Source: an uncultured Clostridia bacterium (GTDB lineage: Bacteria; Bacillota; Clostridia; Oscillospirales; Acutalibacteraceae). From it: a stretch of DNA of 9,939 nt. Of the stretch, positions 1 to 6,281 are shown piece by piece. Every line of letters begins with the position of its first letter. The stretch's first letter is position 1. The stretch is from positions 1-9,939 of the forward strand of contig CANRAN010000037.1 of the NCBI GenBank assembly GCA_947628595.1, written 5' to 3'. A program made the position numbers and the translations under genes. A model generated the notes under the pieces. It was not told the origin of the DNA and ran no database searches. It saw only the letters and a list, made by a program, of their open reading frames with translations.

Positions 1-1
1 T

Positions 2-133
2 AACAATGTTCGCTATGCTGAAAAACTTATCCGTGAGCAGGAACGGCAAGGTAAATATTTAAGCTACGGACAGCGGCTTTATTTCCTAACTCTAACGGGA
101 AATCAATTTCCCGTCAATTCGGTTCCGACCTGA
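2..133 (+). CDS. C-terminal fragment of an unrecognised protein
   Basis: An open frame enters from the left edge and runs 43 codons to a TGA at 131-133. The visible tail is charged and helical at first (residues such as AEKLIREQERQGKYL), then more hydrophobic (YGQRLYFLTL), and ends NSVPT. This reads as a genuine protein C-terminus rather than noise, but I do not recognise the family. It is the only plus-strand gene and points toward the minus-strand toxin-antitoxin module. The neighbouring accessory features suggest it may belong to an integrated mobile element, which is inference. The start and most of the protein are outside the window. Confidence 0.5.
   Translation, partial: NNVRYAEKLIREQERQGKYLSYGQRLYFLTLTGNQFPVNSVPT
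95..114. repeat. Near-perfect palindrome in the gene end
   Basis: Nine-base arms ACGGGAAAT (95-103) and ATTTCCCGT (106-114) are separated only by CA. The palindrome lies inside the last codons of the plus-strand gene fragment. The two-base loop is too tight for a normal RNA hairpin, so a DNA palindrome or protein-binding site is as likely as a transcript structure. No T-run follows it. Confidence 0.5.
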
Positions 134-222
134 ATTATTTGTAAATGTATAAGAGCCTGTACGGTGTCGTTGATTATCTATTGAGAATTGCAGGACATCA
201 GGGGGGTACTTCACAAATACAT

Positions 223-265
223 AACAGCGGCATAACACATTATTTGATAAGTGTATGCCGCTGTT
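223..265. repeat. Long inverted repeat, 12-bp perfect outer stem
   Basis: AACAGCGGCATA (223-234) pairs perfectly with TATGCCGCTGTT (254-265). A few further inner pairs (CAC 236-238 with GTG 251-253) are possible after a bulged base. No T-run follows on either strand, so it is not a textbook terminator. It sits between the end of the left-edge gene and the structured minus-strand segment, and may be the 3' hairpin of that RNA or a protein-binding site. Confidence 0.55.
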
Positions 266-419
266 AATTTCATATTCAAAGAGCAGGGGCAAGCCGTAAA
301 GCTCACCCCTTATGGTTTGGTTATCGGTAGGGCGGTGTATCCTACATCTCAGGTACCCTTTCGGGTGTGTCGGGAACCATTTCCGACCTCAATAACCTAA
401 AATTAGTATATTCATCCTT
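223..419 (-). ncRNA. Candidate structured non-coding RNA
   Basis: The segment from 134 to 460 holds no convincing gene; the only minus-strand frame there has no clear ribosome binding site and no recognisable product. A near-consensus promoter (426-453) would start a leftward transcript near 419. Its sequence can form a closing stem GGTTAT/ATAACC (392-397 with 319-324). Inside that are three hairpins: GTCGG/CCGAC (369-387), ACCC-GAAA-GGGT with a GNRA loop on the minus strand (355-366), and GTAGG/CCTAC (327-345). Next comes a hairpin at 285-310 that is a continuous 10-bp stem on the minus strand only if two G-U pairs are counted, then the long hairpin at 223-265. The GNRA loop and G-U pairs favour minus-strand transcription, although hairpin 369-387 pairs slightly better on the plus strand. 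The 3' end is a guess, and I cannot match it to a named RNA class. Confidence 0.45.
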
Positions 420-425
420 AACTAT

Positions 426-453
426 ATTATACACGATTTTATAATTTTGTCAA
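426..453 (-). promoter_or_regulatory. Consensus sigma-A promoter, reading leftward
   Basis: On the minus strand there is a perfect TTGACA (448-453) and a perfect TATAAT (426-431) with a 16-bp spacer. The -35 box starts only about 8 bp after the stop codon of the 125-residue toxin-like gene, so it serves whatever lies to the left. No good open reading frame follows, which is the main reason for proposing a non-coding RNA. Confidence 0.7.
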
Positions 454-460
454 GCTTTTT

Positions 461-838
461 TTATGGTGCGGATTTAGATGCCGGCTTTAGCCTGCCGCTG
501 TTTAATCGTCTGTCTATTTTTCCTTGCTTTATATCAAACAGCGTTGCCACATACAGATATTTGCTTGATGAGTCAAGTTTTATTCCTATCTGTATGTTGT
601 CGCTATAAACCTTTACAAGCTCTATGCTGTTAGGCTCAGACGGATTTTTTCCAACATAATCCGGATGTTCTATAATTTCTCGAATTTTTGCCAAGTAAGG
701 TAAGCAAGCTCCGTGTCTGGCTCTTACGTGCACTTCCAAGCCGTCAGAAACATAGATGTCATATTTTGGGAGTGTTATTCCTAATAGACTGTCATATTCA
801 CCGTCATATCTGCCGACTTTTGTTAAATTGTCGCTCAT
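461..838 (-). CDS. Putative BECR-fold (PBECR-like) nuclease, toxin candidate
   Basis: The 125-residue protein has an HxxxRH cluster (His37, Arg41, His42), then an IIxHPDYVGxNP stretch (about 55-66), a SIELVKVYSDNIQIGIKLD core (about 71-89), a hydrophobic strand YLYVATLFDI (about 94-103), and a C-terminal KIDRRLNSGRLK. This layout matches my memory of small Firmicutes proteins annotated as PBECR (phage barnase-EndoU-colicin-RelE-like) nucleases. That assignment is from recall, not a search. No signal peptide or membrane segment is visible. The ATG at 838 has AGAGGAA about 8 bases upstream, inside the end of the preceding ribbon-helix-helix gene, and the gap between the two genes is 5 bases. 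The tight antitoxin-then-toxin order supports a type II toxin-antitoxin pair, and the conserved His and Arg residues are candidate catalytic residues. A phage-derived or defence nuclease without a toxin role is possible. Confidence 0.65.
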   Translation of the reverse strand: MSDNLTKVGRYDGEYDSLLGITLPKYDIYVSDGLEVHVRARHGACLPYLAKIREIIEHPDYVGKNPSEPNSIELVKVYSDNIQIGIKLDSSSKYLYVATLFDIKQGKIDRRLNSGRLKPASKSAP

Positions 839-843
839 TTATG

Positions 844-1050
844 TTATTCCTCTCTGCTGACAGCGGAACCGCTGCCGTCACGCTGCATTGTTTCATCAAT
901 AGCACGATTGATAAAGCCGTTTACACTTTCTCCTTGACTTTCAGCGTGTGCCTTTATCTTATCTTTATCGCCTTTACGAACACGGACTTTTAACTCATCA
1001 TAAGTTTTGGCATTGTATTTATCCTTTACTTTACTTGATGTTTTTCCCAT
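844..1050 (-). CDS. Ribbon-helix-helix (Arc-type) DNA-binding protein, antitoxin candidate
   Basis: This is a 68-residue protein starting at the ATG at 1050. A basic N-terminal arm (GKTSSKVKDKYN) leads into a beta strand (ELKVRVRKG, about 19-27), helix A (DKDKIKAHAESQ, about 28-39), a G-E-S turn, and helix B (SVNGFINRAIDETMQRD, about 42-58). This is the classic Arc/MetJ-type fold, which dimerises to bind operator DNA. A longer frame begins at a TTG at 1080, but the GGAG at 1062-1065 fits the ATG at 1050 and would lie inside the longer version, so the shorter start is preferred. The nuclease-like gene follows after 5 bases, as in autoregulated toxin-antitoxin operons. The short charged tail (GSAVSREE) could be part of a toxin-neutralising region. 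The fold is secure; the antitoxin role is inferred from context. Confidence 0.8.
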   Translation of the reverse strand: MGKTSSKVKDKYNAKTYDELKVRVRKGDKDKIKAHAESQGESVNGFINRAIDETMQRDGSGSAVSREE

Positions 1051-1061
1051 TATAAAATCAA

Positions 1062-1068
1062 CTCCGTT
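1062..1068 (-). promoter_or_regulatory. Ribosome binding site that sets the RHH start
   Basis: The minus strand reads AACGGAG here, about 11 bases before the ATG at 1050. It is the only good Shine-Dalgarno match near the gene and falls downstream of the alternative TTG at 1080, so it favours the 68-residue product. Confidence 0.6.
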
Positions 1069-1073
1069 TACAC

Positions 1074-1102
1074 TTGACAAATAAACATGAAAATGTTATC
1101 AT
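1074..1102 (+). promoter_or_regulatory. Near-consensus promoter reading rightward, divergent from the TA operon
   Basis: TTGACA (1074-1079) and TATCAT (1097-1102) are separated by exactly 17 bp on the plus strand, with one mismatch to consensus. A start near 1109 is expected. The -10 box overlaps a minus-strand TATGAT (rc of 1098-1103) that could serve the RHH gene, though that side lacks a good -35. The promoter faces away from the toxin-antitoxin genes into a segment with no clear gene. Confidence 0.65.
1084..1097. promoter_or_regulatory. Possible operator for the RHH protein
   Basis: AACAT-GAAA-ATGTT is a 5-bp inverted repeat lying in the spacer of the plus-strand promoter and upstream of the RHH gene. 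Ribbon-helix-helix antitoxins usually bind short repeats in their own promoter region, so this could be an operator controlling both directions. It is short enough to arise by chance. Confidence 0.3.
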
Positions 1103-1108
1103 AGACGT

Positions 1109-1195
1109 AGAAAAGGAACGGTTTTAGCTGTTCCGCAAAAGGGTTTATTTAGTTAAACCGCTCTGTATTGCGAGTACAGGGCGGTTATTTCTTTA
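1109..1195 (+). ncRNA. Candidate small RNA or attenuator leader
   Basis: About 87 bases lie between a strong promoter and a terminator-type hairpin, with no open reading frame of useful length. The 5' part can form GGAAC/GTTCC (1115-1119 with 1130-1134). A second hairpin, GGTTTA/TAAACC (1142-1147 with 1154-1159), shares bases with the 5' arm of the terminator stem, so the two are mutually exclusive as in an attenuator. If termination always occurs, the product is a small RNA diverging from the toxin-antitoxin operon. If not, read-through enters 1196-1490, where I see no convincing gene. A role in regulating the module, or being a relic of a type I toxin system, is speculation. Confidence 0.45.
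1156..1194 (+). terminator. Intrinsic terminator-like hairpin
   Basis: A 12-bp stem pairs 1156-1167 with 1175-1186 (one G-U pair, loop TTGCGAG) and is followed on the plus strand by ATTTCTTTAT. The stem is GC-rich at its base (AACCGC/GCGGTT). On the minus strand the flanking bases are TTTAACTAAAT, a weaker T-tract, so rightward termination is favoured. Confidence 0.6.
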
Positions 1196-1490
1196 TGGAG
1201 GTTTCTCATTAGTTGGGAAGCCGCATTTTTATAGTGCTGTATGTACTATCCGATATACAGCGGTTCAATAACTTAAATACGTTACCTTGTATCTTTCAGG
1301 TATGCCGCCATACCATACTGATACAAGGTACTTGTCTTTTTAATGTCTGCCGGCTTATTAATAAGCAGACTCTAACTCATTTTTCCACACACGTAACACA
1401 ACACAAGTCAAGCCCACATAGAAACTACCAACAATCAGTCTCAAATGTAAGTGGGAGATTATGTCTGATTAATACTGCCACTGCCGCTTA
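1196..1490. other. Non-coding segment with several inverted repeats
   Basis: No convincing gene is present on either strand: the plus-strand frame begins at TTG without a clear ribosome binding site and has a cysteine- and histidine-rich product unlike a folded protein. The segment holds GCTGTAT/ATACAGC (about 1237-1262), the two-part hairpin at 1284-1329, GTCTG/CAGAC around the palindrome CTTATTAATAAG (1345-1370), and CCCAC/GTGGG (1413-1417 with 1451-1455). It is also the 3' flank of the membrane-protein gene on the minus strand. The density of stems suggests untranslated RNA or remains of a mobile element. Confidence 0.5.
1284..1341 (+). terminator. Two-part hairpin followed by a T-run
   Basis: ACCTTGTATC (1284-1293) pairs with GATACAAGGT (1320-1329). 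A symmetric 5/5 internal loop separates it from an inner stem GGTATG-CCGC-CATACC (1299-1314). The plus strand continues ACTTGTCTTTTT, giving a T-rich tail. It could end transcripts that pass the earlier hairpin at 1156-1186. The regular two-stem form would also suit an RNA element with its own function. Confidence 0.5.
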
Positions 1491-2117
1491 TCAGCTGTTT
1501 TGGTGCTGCTGATTCCATATAGCTCTTGCCTGATTAAGATATGTAAGGTTATCAGCACTGTAGCCTATCCTTGCATTTTTACAGGCATATCCGCTGTTCT
1601 GAAATATAGTGTCCACCTCGGCACTCTTTTTACCGTATATCGGAACAATAAACTGTCCCCTTGCACATTCATATATAATATCCTTGCCGGACTGTATTCC
1701 ATAGGTCGTTGTTTTACGGATATAAATAAGAAAAACCTCGTCAAGCGGTGTTATCGTCATAAGATTTTTCTTCGATGATATATAATTCTGAGATATTATT
1801 ATTGCTTTATCCTCATACCAAATCTGAGAAAAATGCCTGTCTGCCATTTCAGGATAGTTTGAATATTTTTTAAAAGGTTTTCCGTTGGTGGGGTTGGAAA
1901 GAATCATAATCCCGTTGATAATACAGCCTATGCCAACAAGCGAAAAAGCACAAATAAACATCACACCTACTGTATCATTGTTGCCGATACCTATAAGTAA
2001 AGCCATACATACAAACACCAGAAATAGGATTATTCCTAATATAATACGATTCTTTCCAATTTGTTTACGGCTGTTAATTACCATCTCTCTCCCTGTCATT
2101 CCAACTATATTTCTCAT
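1491..2117 (-). CDS. Two-helix membrane protein of unknown function
   Basis: The 208-residue product has a short basic N-terminus, two hydrophobic segments (about 25-44 and 50-73) joined by a short GIGNNDT loop, then about 135 soluble residues. The soluble part contains strand-like stretches such as KAIIISQNYIS, EVFLIYIRK and GQFIVPIYGKK. This is consistent with a membrane-anchored beta-rich domain on the cytoplasmic side, but I do not recognise the family. The ATG at 2117 has AAAGGG about 11 bases upstream. An internal ATG at residue 12, preceded closely by GGGAG, is an alternative start that keeps both helices. It lies downstream of topA in the same direction, after a 166-bp gap with a long inverted repeat, and is probably transcribed separately, although I see no convincing promoter. 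It may be accessory cargo. Confidence 0.7.
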   Translation of the reverse strand: MRNIVGMTGREMVINSRKQIGKNRIILGIILFLVFVCMALLIGIGNNDTVGVMFICAFSLVGIGCIINGIMILSNPTNGKPFKKYSNYPEMADRHFSQIWYEDKAIIISQNYISSKKNLMTITPLDEVFLIYIRKTTTYGIQSGKDIIYECARGQFIVPIYGKKSAEVDTIFQNSGYACKNARIGYSADNLTYLNQARAIWNQQHQNS

Positions 2118-2170
2118 TTTTTACAGCAACCCTTTCATACCTAAACAGATTTTTAAATTTTGTATTATGT

Positions 2171-2262
2171 CAGTGTTTTTAATGAGTCGGATATTTGTTT
2201 TTAAGACCTTGTTATTCAAAGCTAATACAGTTGATTATGTTATCCGACTCTGAAAACATCTG
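2171..2262. repeat. Imperfect long inverted repeat between topA and the membrane gene
   Basis: Perfect 10-base arms GAGTCGGATA (2184-2193) and TATCCGACTC (2241-2250) enclose 47 bp. Outside them the pairing continues with interruptions: TTTT (2177-2180) with AAAA (2253-2256), and CAG (2171-2173) with a CTG further out. Neither strand shows a T-run after the arms, so it is not a standard terminator for topA. A large RNA hairpin, or the ends of a small non-autonomous mobile element, would fit; I see no clear target-site duplication. Confidence 0.55.
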
Positions 2263-2283
2263 AAAGAGCTTAAGTAAAACTTT

Positions 2284-4386
2284 TCACTCCTCGCTTTCAT
2301 CAGTGTTGTTTGCTTCTCTTTCATATCCGCAGCCCTCAGCATTACAGAAAAGCTTTGGCTTCTTACCCTTTTTCTTGAACAATACCGCACCGCACTGAGG
2401 ACATTTTTCTGTTGTCGGCTCATACCACGATACAAAATCGCAGTTCGGATAATTTGAACATCCGAAAAACTCTCTGCCCTTTTTAGTGTTTTTTGTTATA
2501 ACATCACCGCCGCATTTTGGGCACGGTACACCTATCTTATTGACTATCTTAACAATGGTTTTACAGTCGGGATATCCCGAACAAGCAATAAATTTCCCGT
2601 ATCTTCCGTACTTTACAACCATCGGTTTACCGCAGTTTTCGCATATAAGGTCAGTCTTATCCTCCTCAAGTTCAATCTTTACGCCCTTCATTTCTTCCTT
2701 GGCGGCTTTGAGTGTCTTATCAAAATCACCGTAAAAATCCGTCAGAAGCTGCACCCATTCATAATTACCCTCCTCAACCGTGTCAAGGTTCTGCTCCATC
2801 TGCGCTGTGAATTTAACATTGGCAATATTCGGGAAACGCTCCTCCATAAGCTTTGTAGACACCTCTCCGAGTTCTGTCGGAATAAGAGTTTTTCTGTCCC
2901 TCTTTACATATCCTCTTGTTGTTATTGTGCTTATCGTTGCAGCGTAGGTTGACGGTCTGCCTATTCCATATTCCTCAAGTGCCTTGATAAGACTTGCTTC
3001 TGTATATCTTGGCGGTGGCTGTGTAAAATGCTGATTCGGCAGTATCTCCTTTGTCTTTAGAAGCATACCGTTTTCAAGCGGAGGAAGCTCAGATTCCTTT
3101 TCGCCACCCTCCCCGTCGGCACTTTCGACATAAAGAACAGTGTATCCATCAAAATCCACAACATAACCTGATGCCTTGAATATATAATCCTTTACCGCAA
3201 TATCAGCCTGAGTGGTTTTCTGAATACATTCGGCCATTTGACAGGCAATAAATCTTTCCCATATCAGCTTATACAGTTTATACTGATCAGAGGTCAAATT
3301 ATTTTTCACCTTAGACGGCTCAAGGTCAATCATTGTCGGTCGTATAGCCTCATGTCCGTCCTGTGCATTGGAACGTGATTTAAAACGTCTTCTCTCCTTC
3401 GGAAGATACTTTTCCCCCCATTTATTTCTAATAAATACCTCGGCAGCATCAAGGGCATCCTCGGAAAGTCTGAGCGAGTCCGTTCTCATATAGGTTATAA
3501 GACCCACTGCACCCATTCCGTCTATGTCAACACCCTCATACAGCTCCTGTGCAACCTTCATTGTTCTCTTTGACTGGAAACCTAACTTTCTTGATGCCTC
3601 CTGTTGCAGGGTTGAGGTAATGAACGGCGGCACCGGCTTTTTTCTTCTTGTGCCGTGCTTAACCTTTTCCACAACAGCCTGCTGTCCGTCCACAGCGGCA
3701 AGAATTTCCCTTGCCTGTTGTTCATTGTCTATCTTGATTTTGCTGTTCCTGTCGCCGTAGAAAGAAGCCGGAAATACCTTTCGGCTTCCTTTCGGTATGA
3801 ACTTTGCATCAAGCGTCCAATATTCCTCCGGCTTGAATGCTCTTATCTTTCTCTCTCTGTCAACTATAATTTTAACGGCAACAGTCTGTACTCTGCCCGC
3901 CGAAAGTCCCTTGCGGATCTTCTGTGACAGGAACGGACTCAGCTTATAGCCAACCAATCTGTCGAGTATTCTCCTCGCCTGTTGAGCATTTACAAGGTCA
4001 ATATCTATCTTTCTTGGAGCATTCATTCCGTTGCTTACTCCTGTTTTGGTTATCTCGTTAAACGTGACCCTGTTTTTATCCTCAAGATCCAAACCAAGCA
4101 GATATGCAAGATGCCACGATATAGCCTCTCCCTCACGATCAGGGTCGGTTGCGAGATATACATAATCGCTTTTTTTGGCAAGTTTCACAAGATCCTCAGC
4201 GAGTTTTTCTTTACTTTTTATTATCTCATACTTTGGCTGGAATTTCTTCTTGATATCCACACTGAGTCTGTTCGGGTTAAGATCCCTGATATGTCCCATT
4301 GAAGCAACAACCTCATATCCCGGTCCGAGATACTTTTTTATGGTTTTTGCCTTTGCCGGAGATTCCACTATTACAAGTTTTGACAT
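2284..4386 (-). CDS. topA: DNA topoisomerase I (type IA)
   Basis: This 700-residue enzyme relaxes negatively supercoiled DNA by cutting one strand through a 5'-phosphotyrosine. The N-terminal TOPRIM domain shows VIVESPAKAKTI with Glu8 and the metal-binding DPDREGEA (Asp81, Asp83, Glu85). The active-site segment LITYMRTDS puts the catalytic tyrosine at about 299 and the adjacent arginine at 301. The conserved EEYGIGRPSTYA follows at about 471-482. Three four-cysteine zinc-binding modules close the protein (about 582-608, 622-649, 662-686), then an acidic tail. The length is usual for Firmicutes TopA. The ATG at 4386 has GGAGGAAA at 4391-4398. It follows dprA by 19 bp, the standard Firmicutes order, and has no promoter of its own visible, so it is probably the last gene of the operon starting near 7618. 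Supercoiling feedback on the upstream promoter is possible but not visible here. Confidence 0.97.
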   Translation of the reverse strand: MSKLVIVESPAKAKTIKKYLGPGYEVVASMGHIRDLNPNRLSVDIKKKFQPKYEIIKSKEKLAEDLVKLAKKSDYVYLATDPDREGEAISWHLAYLLGLDLEDKNRVTFNEITKTGVSNGMNAPRKIDIDLVNAQQARRILDRLVGYKLSPFLSQKIRKGLSAGRVQTVAVKIIVDRERKIRAFKPEEYWTLDAKFIPKGSRKVFPASFYGDRNSKIKIDNEQQAREILAAVDGQQAVVEKVKHGTRRKKPVPPFITSTLQQEASRKLGFQSKRTMKVAQELYEGVDIDGMGAVGLITYMRTDSLRLSEDALDAAEVFIRNKWGEKYLPKERRRFKSRSNAQDGHEAIRPTMIDLEPSKVKNNLTSDQYKLYKLIWERFIACQMAECIQKTTQADIAVKDYIFKASGYVVDFDGYTVLYVESADGEGGEKESELPPLENGMLLKTKEILPNQHFTQPPPRYTEASLIKALEEYGIGRPSTYAATISTITTRGYVKRDRKTLIPTELGEVSTKLMEERFPNIANVKFTAQMEQNLDTVEEGNYEWVQLLTDFYGDFDKTLKAAKEEMKGVKIELEEDKTDLICENCGKPMVVKYGRYGKFIACSGYPDCKTIVKIVNKIGVPCPKCGGDVITKNTKKGREFFGCSNYPNCDFVSWYEPTTEKCPQCGAVLFKKKGKKPKLFCNAEGCGYEREANNTDESEE

Positions 4387-4405
4387 TATATTTCCTCCGA
4401 ATAAA

Positions 4406-6241
4406 TTAATTTCTTATGTATCGTCCACCCGGCAGCTTTCTTATCAGACCGCAAATCTGAAGCTCGGTAAGCGCTGCAAGTGCCGCACCTATTTCAAGAC
4501 CTGTCTTTATTTTTATATCATTTACATGAATAGGTGTTTCTGAAATTGTATAATACACCGTAGAAGCGTTTTCTGTCAACTCCTCCAATAAAATTTTATT
4601 ATTTTTTTCTTCTTTTTTGCCGCTTTTGCTCTCTTTTTCCTTTTGGGAGTCTATTTTTTTATCCGACTTTGCCATATCGGTTATATTTAATTCATTCGGC
4701 TCTTTCGGAATTTCATTTTTATCCTCCGACCTGACAGTTTTTGCCGTATTCTTTTTATTGCTTTTCCTTTTTCTTTCTTTCTCCTCAAGATTTTCAATAG
4801 CCTTGAGGATATACGGCCGCATTTCATCACTTGCTGTCAGCAGCTGCTTTCTTACATAGTCAATGCCCATCCCCTCAAGTGCCATTTGAGCAATTTTGTG
4901 ACCCATATTATAGTCAAGTCCCACCTGTAAATCGTATTTTCTTATTATCCTGTTTAATTCCTTTGCTCTTCTTTGATAATCACTATCCATGAAGCCGCCG
5001 ATTTTTGAAGCCGGACTTGACGGTGGCTCAGGCTCGCCTGCAATCTGACGCTGCCACATTTCATCCATATATCTGATATCAGCTTCTCTTTCTGTTTCAA
5101 GTTGTTCGCTTTCGGCAGACGTTTTCTCAGGCTCTGACGATATACTGTTATTATCATTTCTATGTGGTAATTCAAGCTGCACTGCTGATGACTCACAATA
5201 ATACATACCGTTTTTGCAAAGAGTAGTCATAACTTGATATCCCATAGGAATATTCATCATCCGCTTTTCCTGAACGAGCGGCTCCAGACTATCCGGCTTT
5301 ATTGCGAGCGTACGCAGAAATTTTCCTCCGACCGGCGGATTCGGATTTTCATCGGCTTTTTTTTCATCCCTGTTTCTGTACCAATCAAGAACATCATTAT
5401 ATCCCAACGCAACAGAAAAACCATTTCTTATCAAATAATTTACTCCCGTTGAATTCGCATGGGCCGCATCCCCCGGCATGGCAAATATCTTACGTTTTTG
5501 CTCTAAAGCATATTTTACGGTAATAAGTGCCCCGCTTCCAAGTCCTGCCCTTACAACAACCGTACAATCGGACATACCGGATATTATCCTGTCCCTCATC
5601 GGAAATGTAAATTTTGTTGACGGATATCCCGGAGGATATTCGGAAACGATCGCCCCTTGTTTGGGAATTTCCGATAGGATATATTCAGCCATTCCGCCCC
5701 TGAGCATATCAATTCCGCAGCCGATAACGCAAATCGTCCGCCCTTGTGCATCAACAGTACCCCTGTGGGAATATATATCGACTCCGTATGCACCGCCGCT
5801 CACTGTAACCGCATCATTTTTAGCAAGGTCATATCCAAAATTATAAGCAAGTGATGTCCCTGTTTCTCCTGCATTTCTTGTTCCTACCATTCCAACATAA
5901 AATTCTTCCTCCGAGGGCAGTTCACCTAAAACATACAGCACAACGGGCGGTGTGCTTATCTCCGAAAGCCTTTTCGGATATAGTTCACTTGTATATGGTA
6001 TCACCCTATAACCGTGCTTTACACATAAATCTATGGTTTTTTCCGAATAATCAAGCTTTTTATCGCACAGCTTCAGCAATTCATTTTTTGAAAATATCCC
6101 CATCCTATTGTACTCTTTCCTATCCGCTTTATATATATTCTCCGCATTTCCGAAATACTCCGTCACCGTACGCAGCTTTTTGTTATTAACCCCAAAGCAG
6201 CATTGCAGCCATATCCAATATTTTAATTTATCATCCTCCAT
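4406..6241 (-). CDS. dprA: DprA/Smf DNA-processing protein with a long extra segment
   Basis: DprA binds incoming single-stranded DNA and loads RecA during natural transformation; it is also widespread in bacteria not known to be competent. An N-terminal helical region (about 1-105, with TPPVVLYVLGEL near 97-108) precedes the Rossmann-like domain (about 115-285). That domain contains VGTRNAG (119-125), VSGGAYGVDIYSHRG (147-161), VIGCGID and FPMRDRIISGMSD (213-225). The last 64 residues (about 548-611) form the usual C-terminal winged helix ending LPGGRYIRN. Between these, about 290-547, lies a lysine-, glutamate- and serine-rich stretch interrupted by a helical block (about 418-488). Family members are usually near 300-400 residues, so 611 is unusually long. 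The helical block could be a partner-binding domain. The ATG at 6241 has GAGGAGA at 6251-6257. It is co-directional with the genes on both sides and probably co-transcribed with them. Confidence 0.93.
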   Translation of the reverse strand: MEDDKLKYWIWLQCCFGVNNKKLRTVTEYFGNAENIYKADRKEYNRMGIFSKNELLKLCDKKLDYSEKTIDLCVKHGYRVIPYTSELYPKRLSEISTPPVVLYVLGELPSEEEFYVGMVGTRNAGETGTSLAYNFGYDLAKNDAVTVSGGAYGVDIYSHRGTVDAQGRTICVIGCGIDMLRGGMAEYILSEIPKQGAIVSEYPPGYPSTKFTFPMRDRIISGMSDCTVVVRAGLGSGALITVKYALEQKRKIFAMPGDAAHANSTGVNYLIRNGFSVALGYNDVLDWYRNRDEKKADENPNPPVGGKFLRTLAIKPDSLEPLVQEKRMMNIPMGYQVMTTLCKNGMYYCESSAVQLELPHRNDNNSISSEPEKTSAESEQLETEREADIRYMDEMWQRQIAGEPEPPSSPASKIGGFMDSDYQRRAKELNRIIRKYDLQVGLDYNMGHKIAQMALEGMGIDYVRKQLLTASDEMRPYILKAIENLEEKERKRKSNKKNTAKTVRSEDKNEIPKEPNELNITDMAKSDKKIDSQKEKESKSGKKEEKNNKILLEELTENASTVYYTISETPIHVNDIKIKTGLEIGAALAALTELQICGLIRKLPGGRYIRN

Positions 6242-6281
6242 AAATTTTCATCTCCTCATTATGATCTATTCATACACTCTC

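Noticed and set aside
92..292. Minus-strand frame of 66 codons
   Set aside because: It overlaps the left-edge plus-strand gene end and the long hairpin, lacks a clear ribosome binding site, and its product resembles no folded protein; a non-coding RNA fits better.
282..397. Possible cyclic-di-GMP or other known riboswitch on the plus strand
   Set aside because: CAGGGGCAAGCC recalls part of the GEMM motif, but the other conserved parts are missing and a downstream gene in that orientation is absent.
1413..1455. CCCAC/GTGGG hairpin resembling an IS200/IS605 end
   Set aside because: Only five base pairs are continuous and no transposase or RNA-guided nuclease gene is nearby, so it cannot be supported as an insertion-sequence end.
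1213..1512. Plus-strand frame of 99 codons
   Set aside because: It starts at TTG without a visible ribosome binding site and runs through several inverted repeats into the opposite-strand membrane gene; composition looks random.
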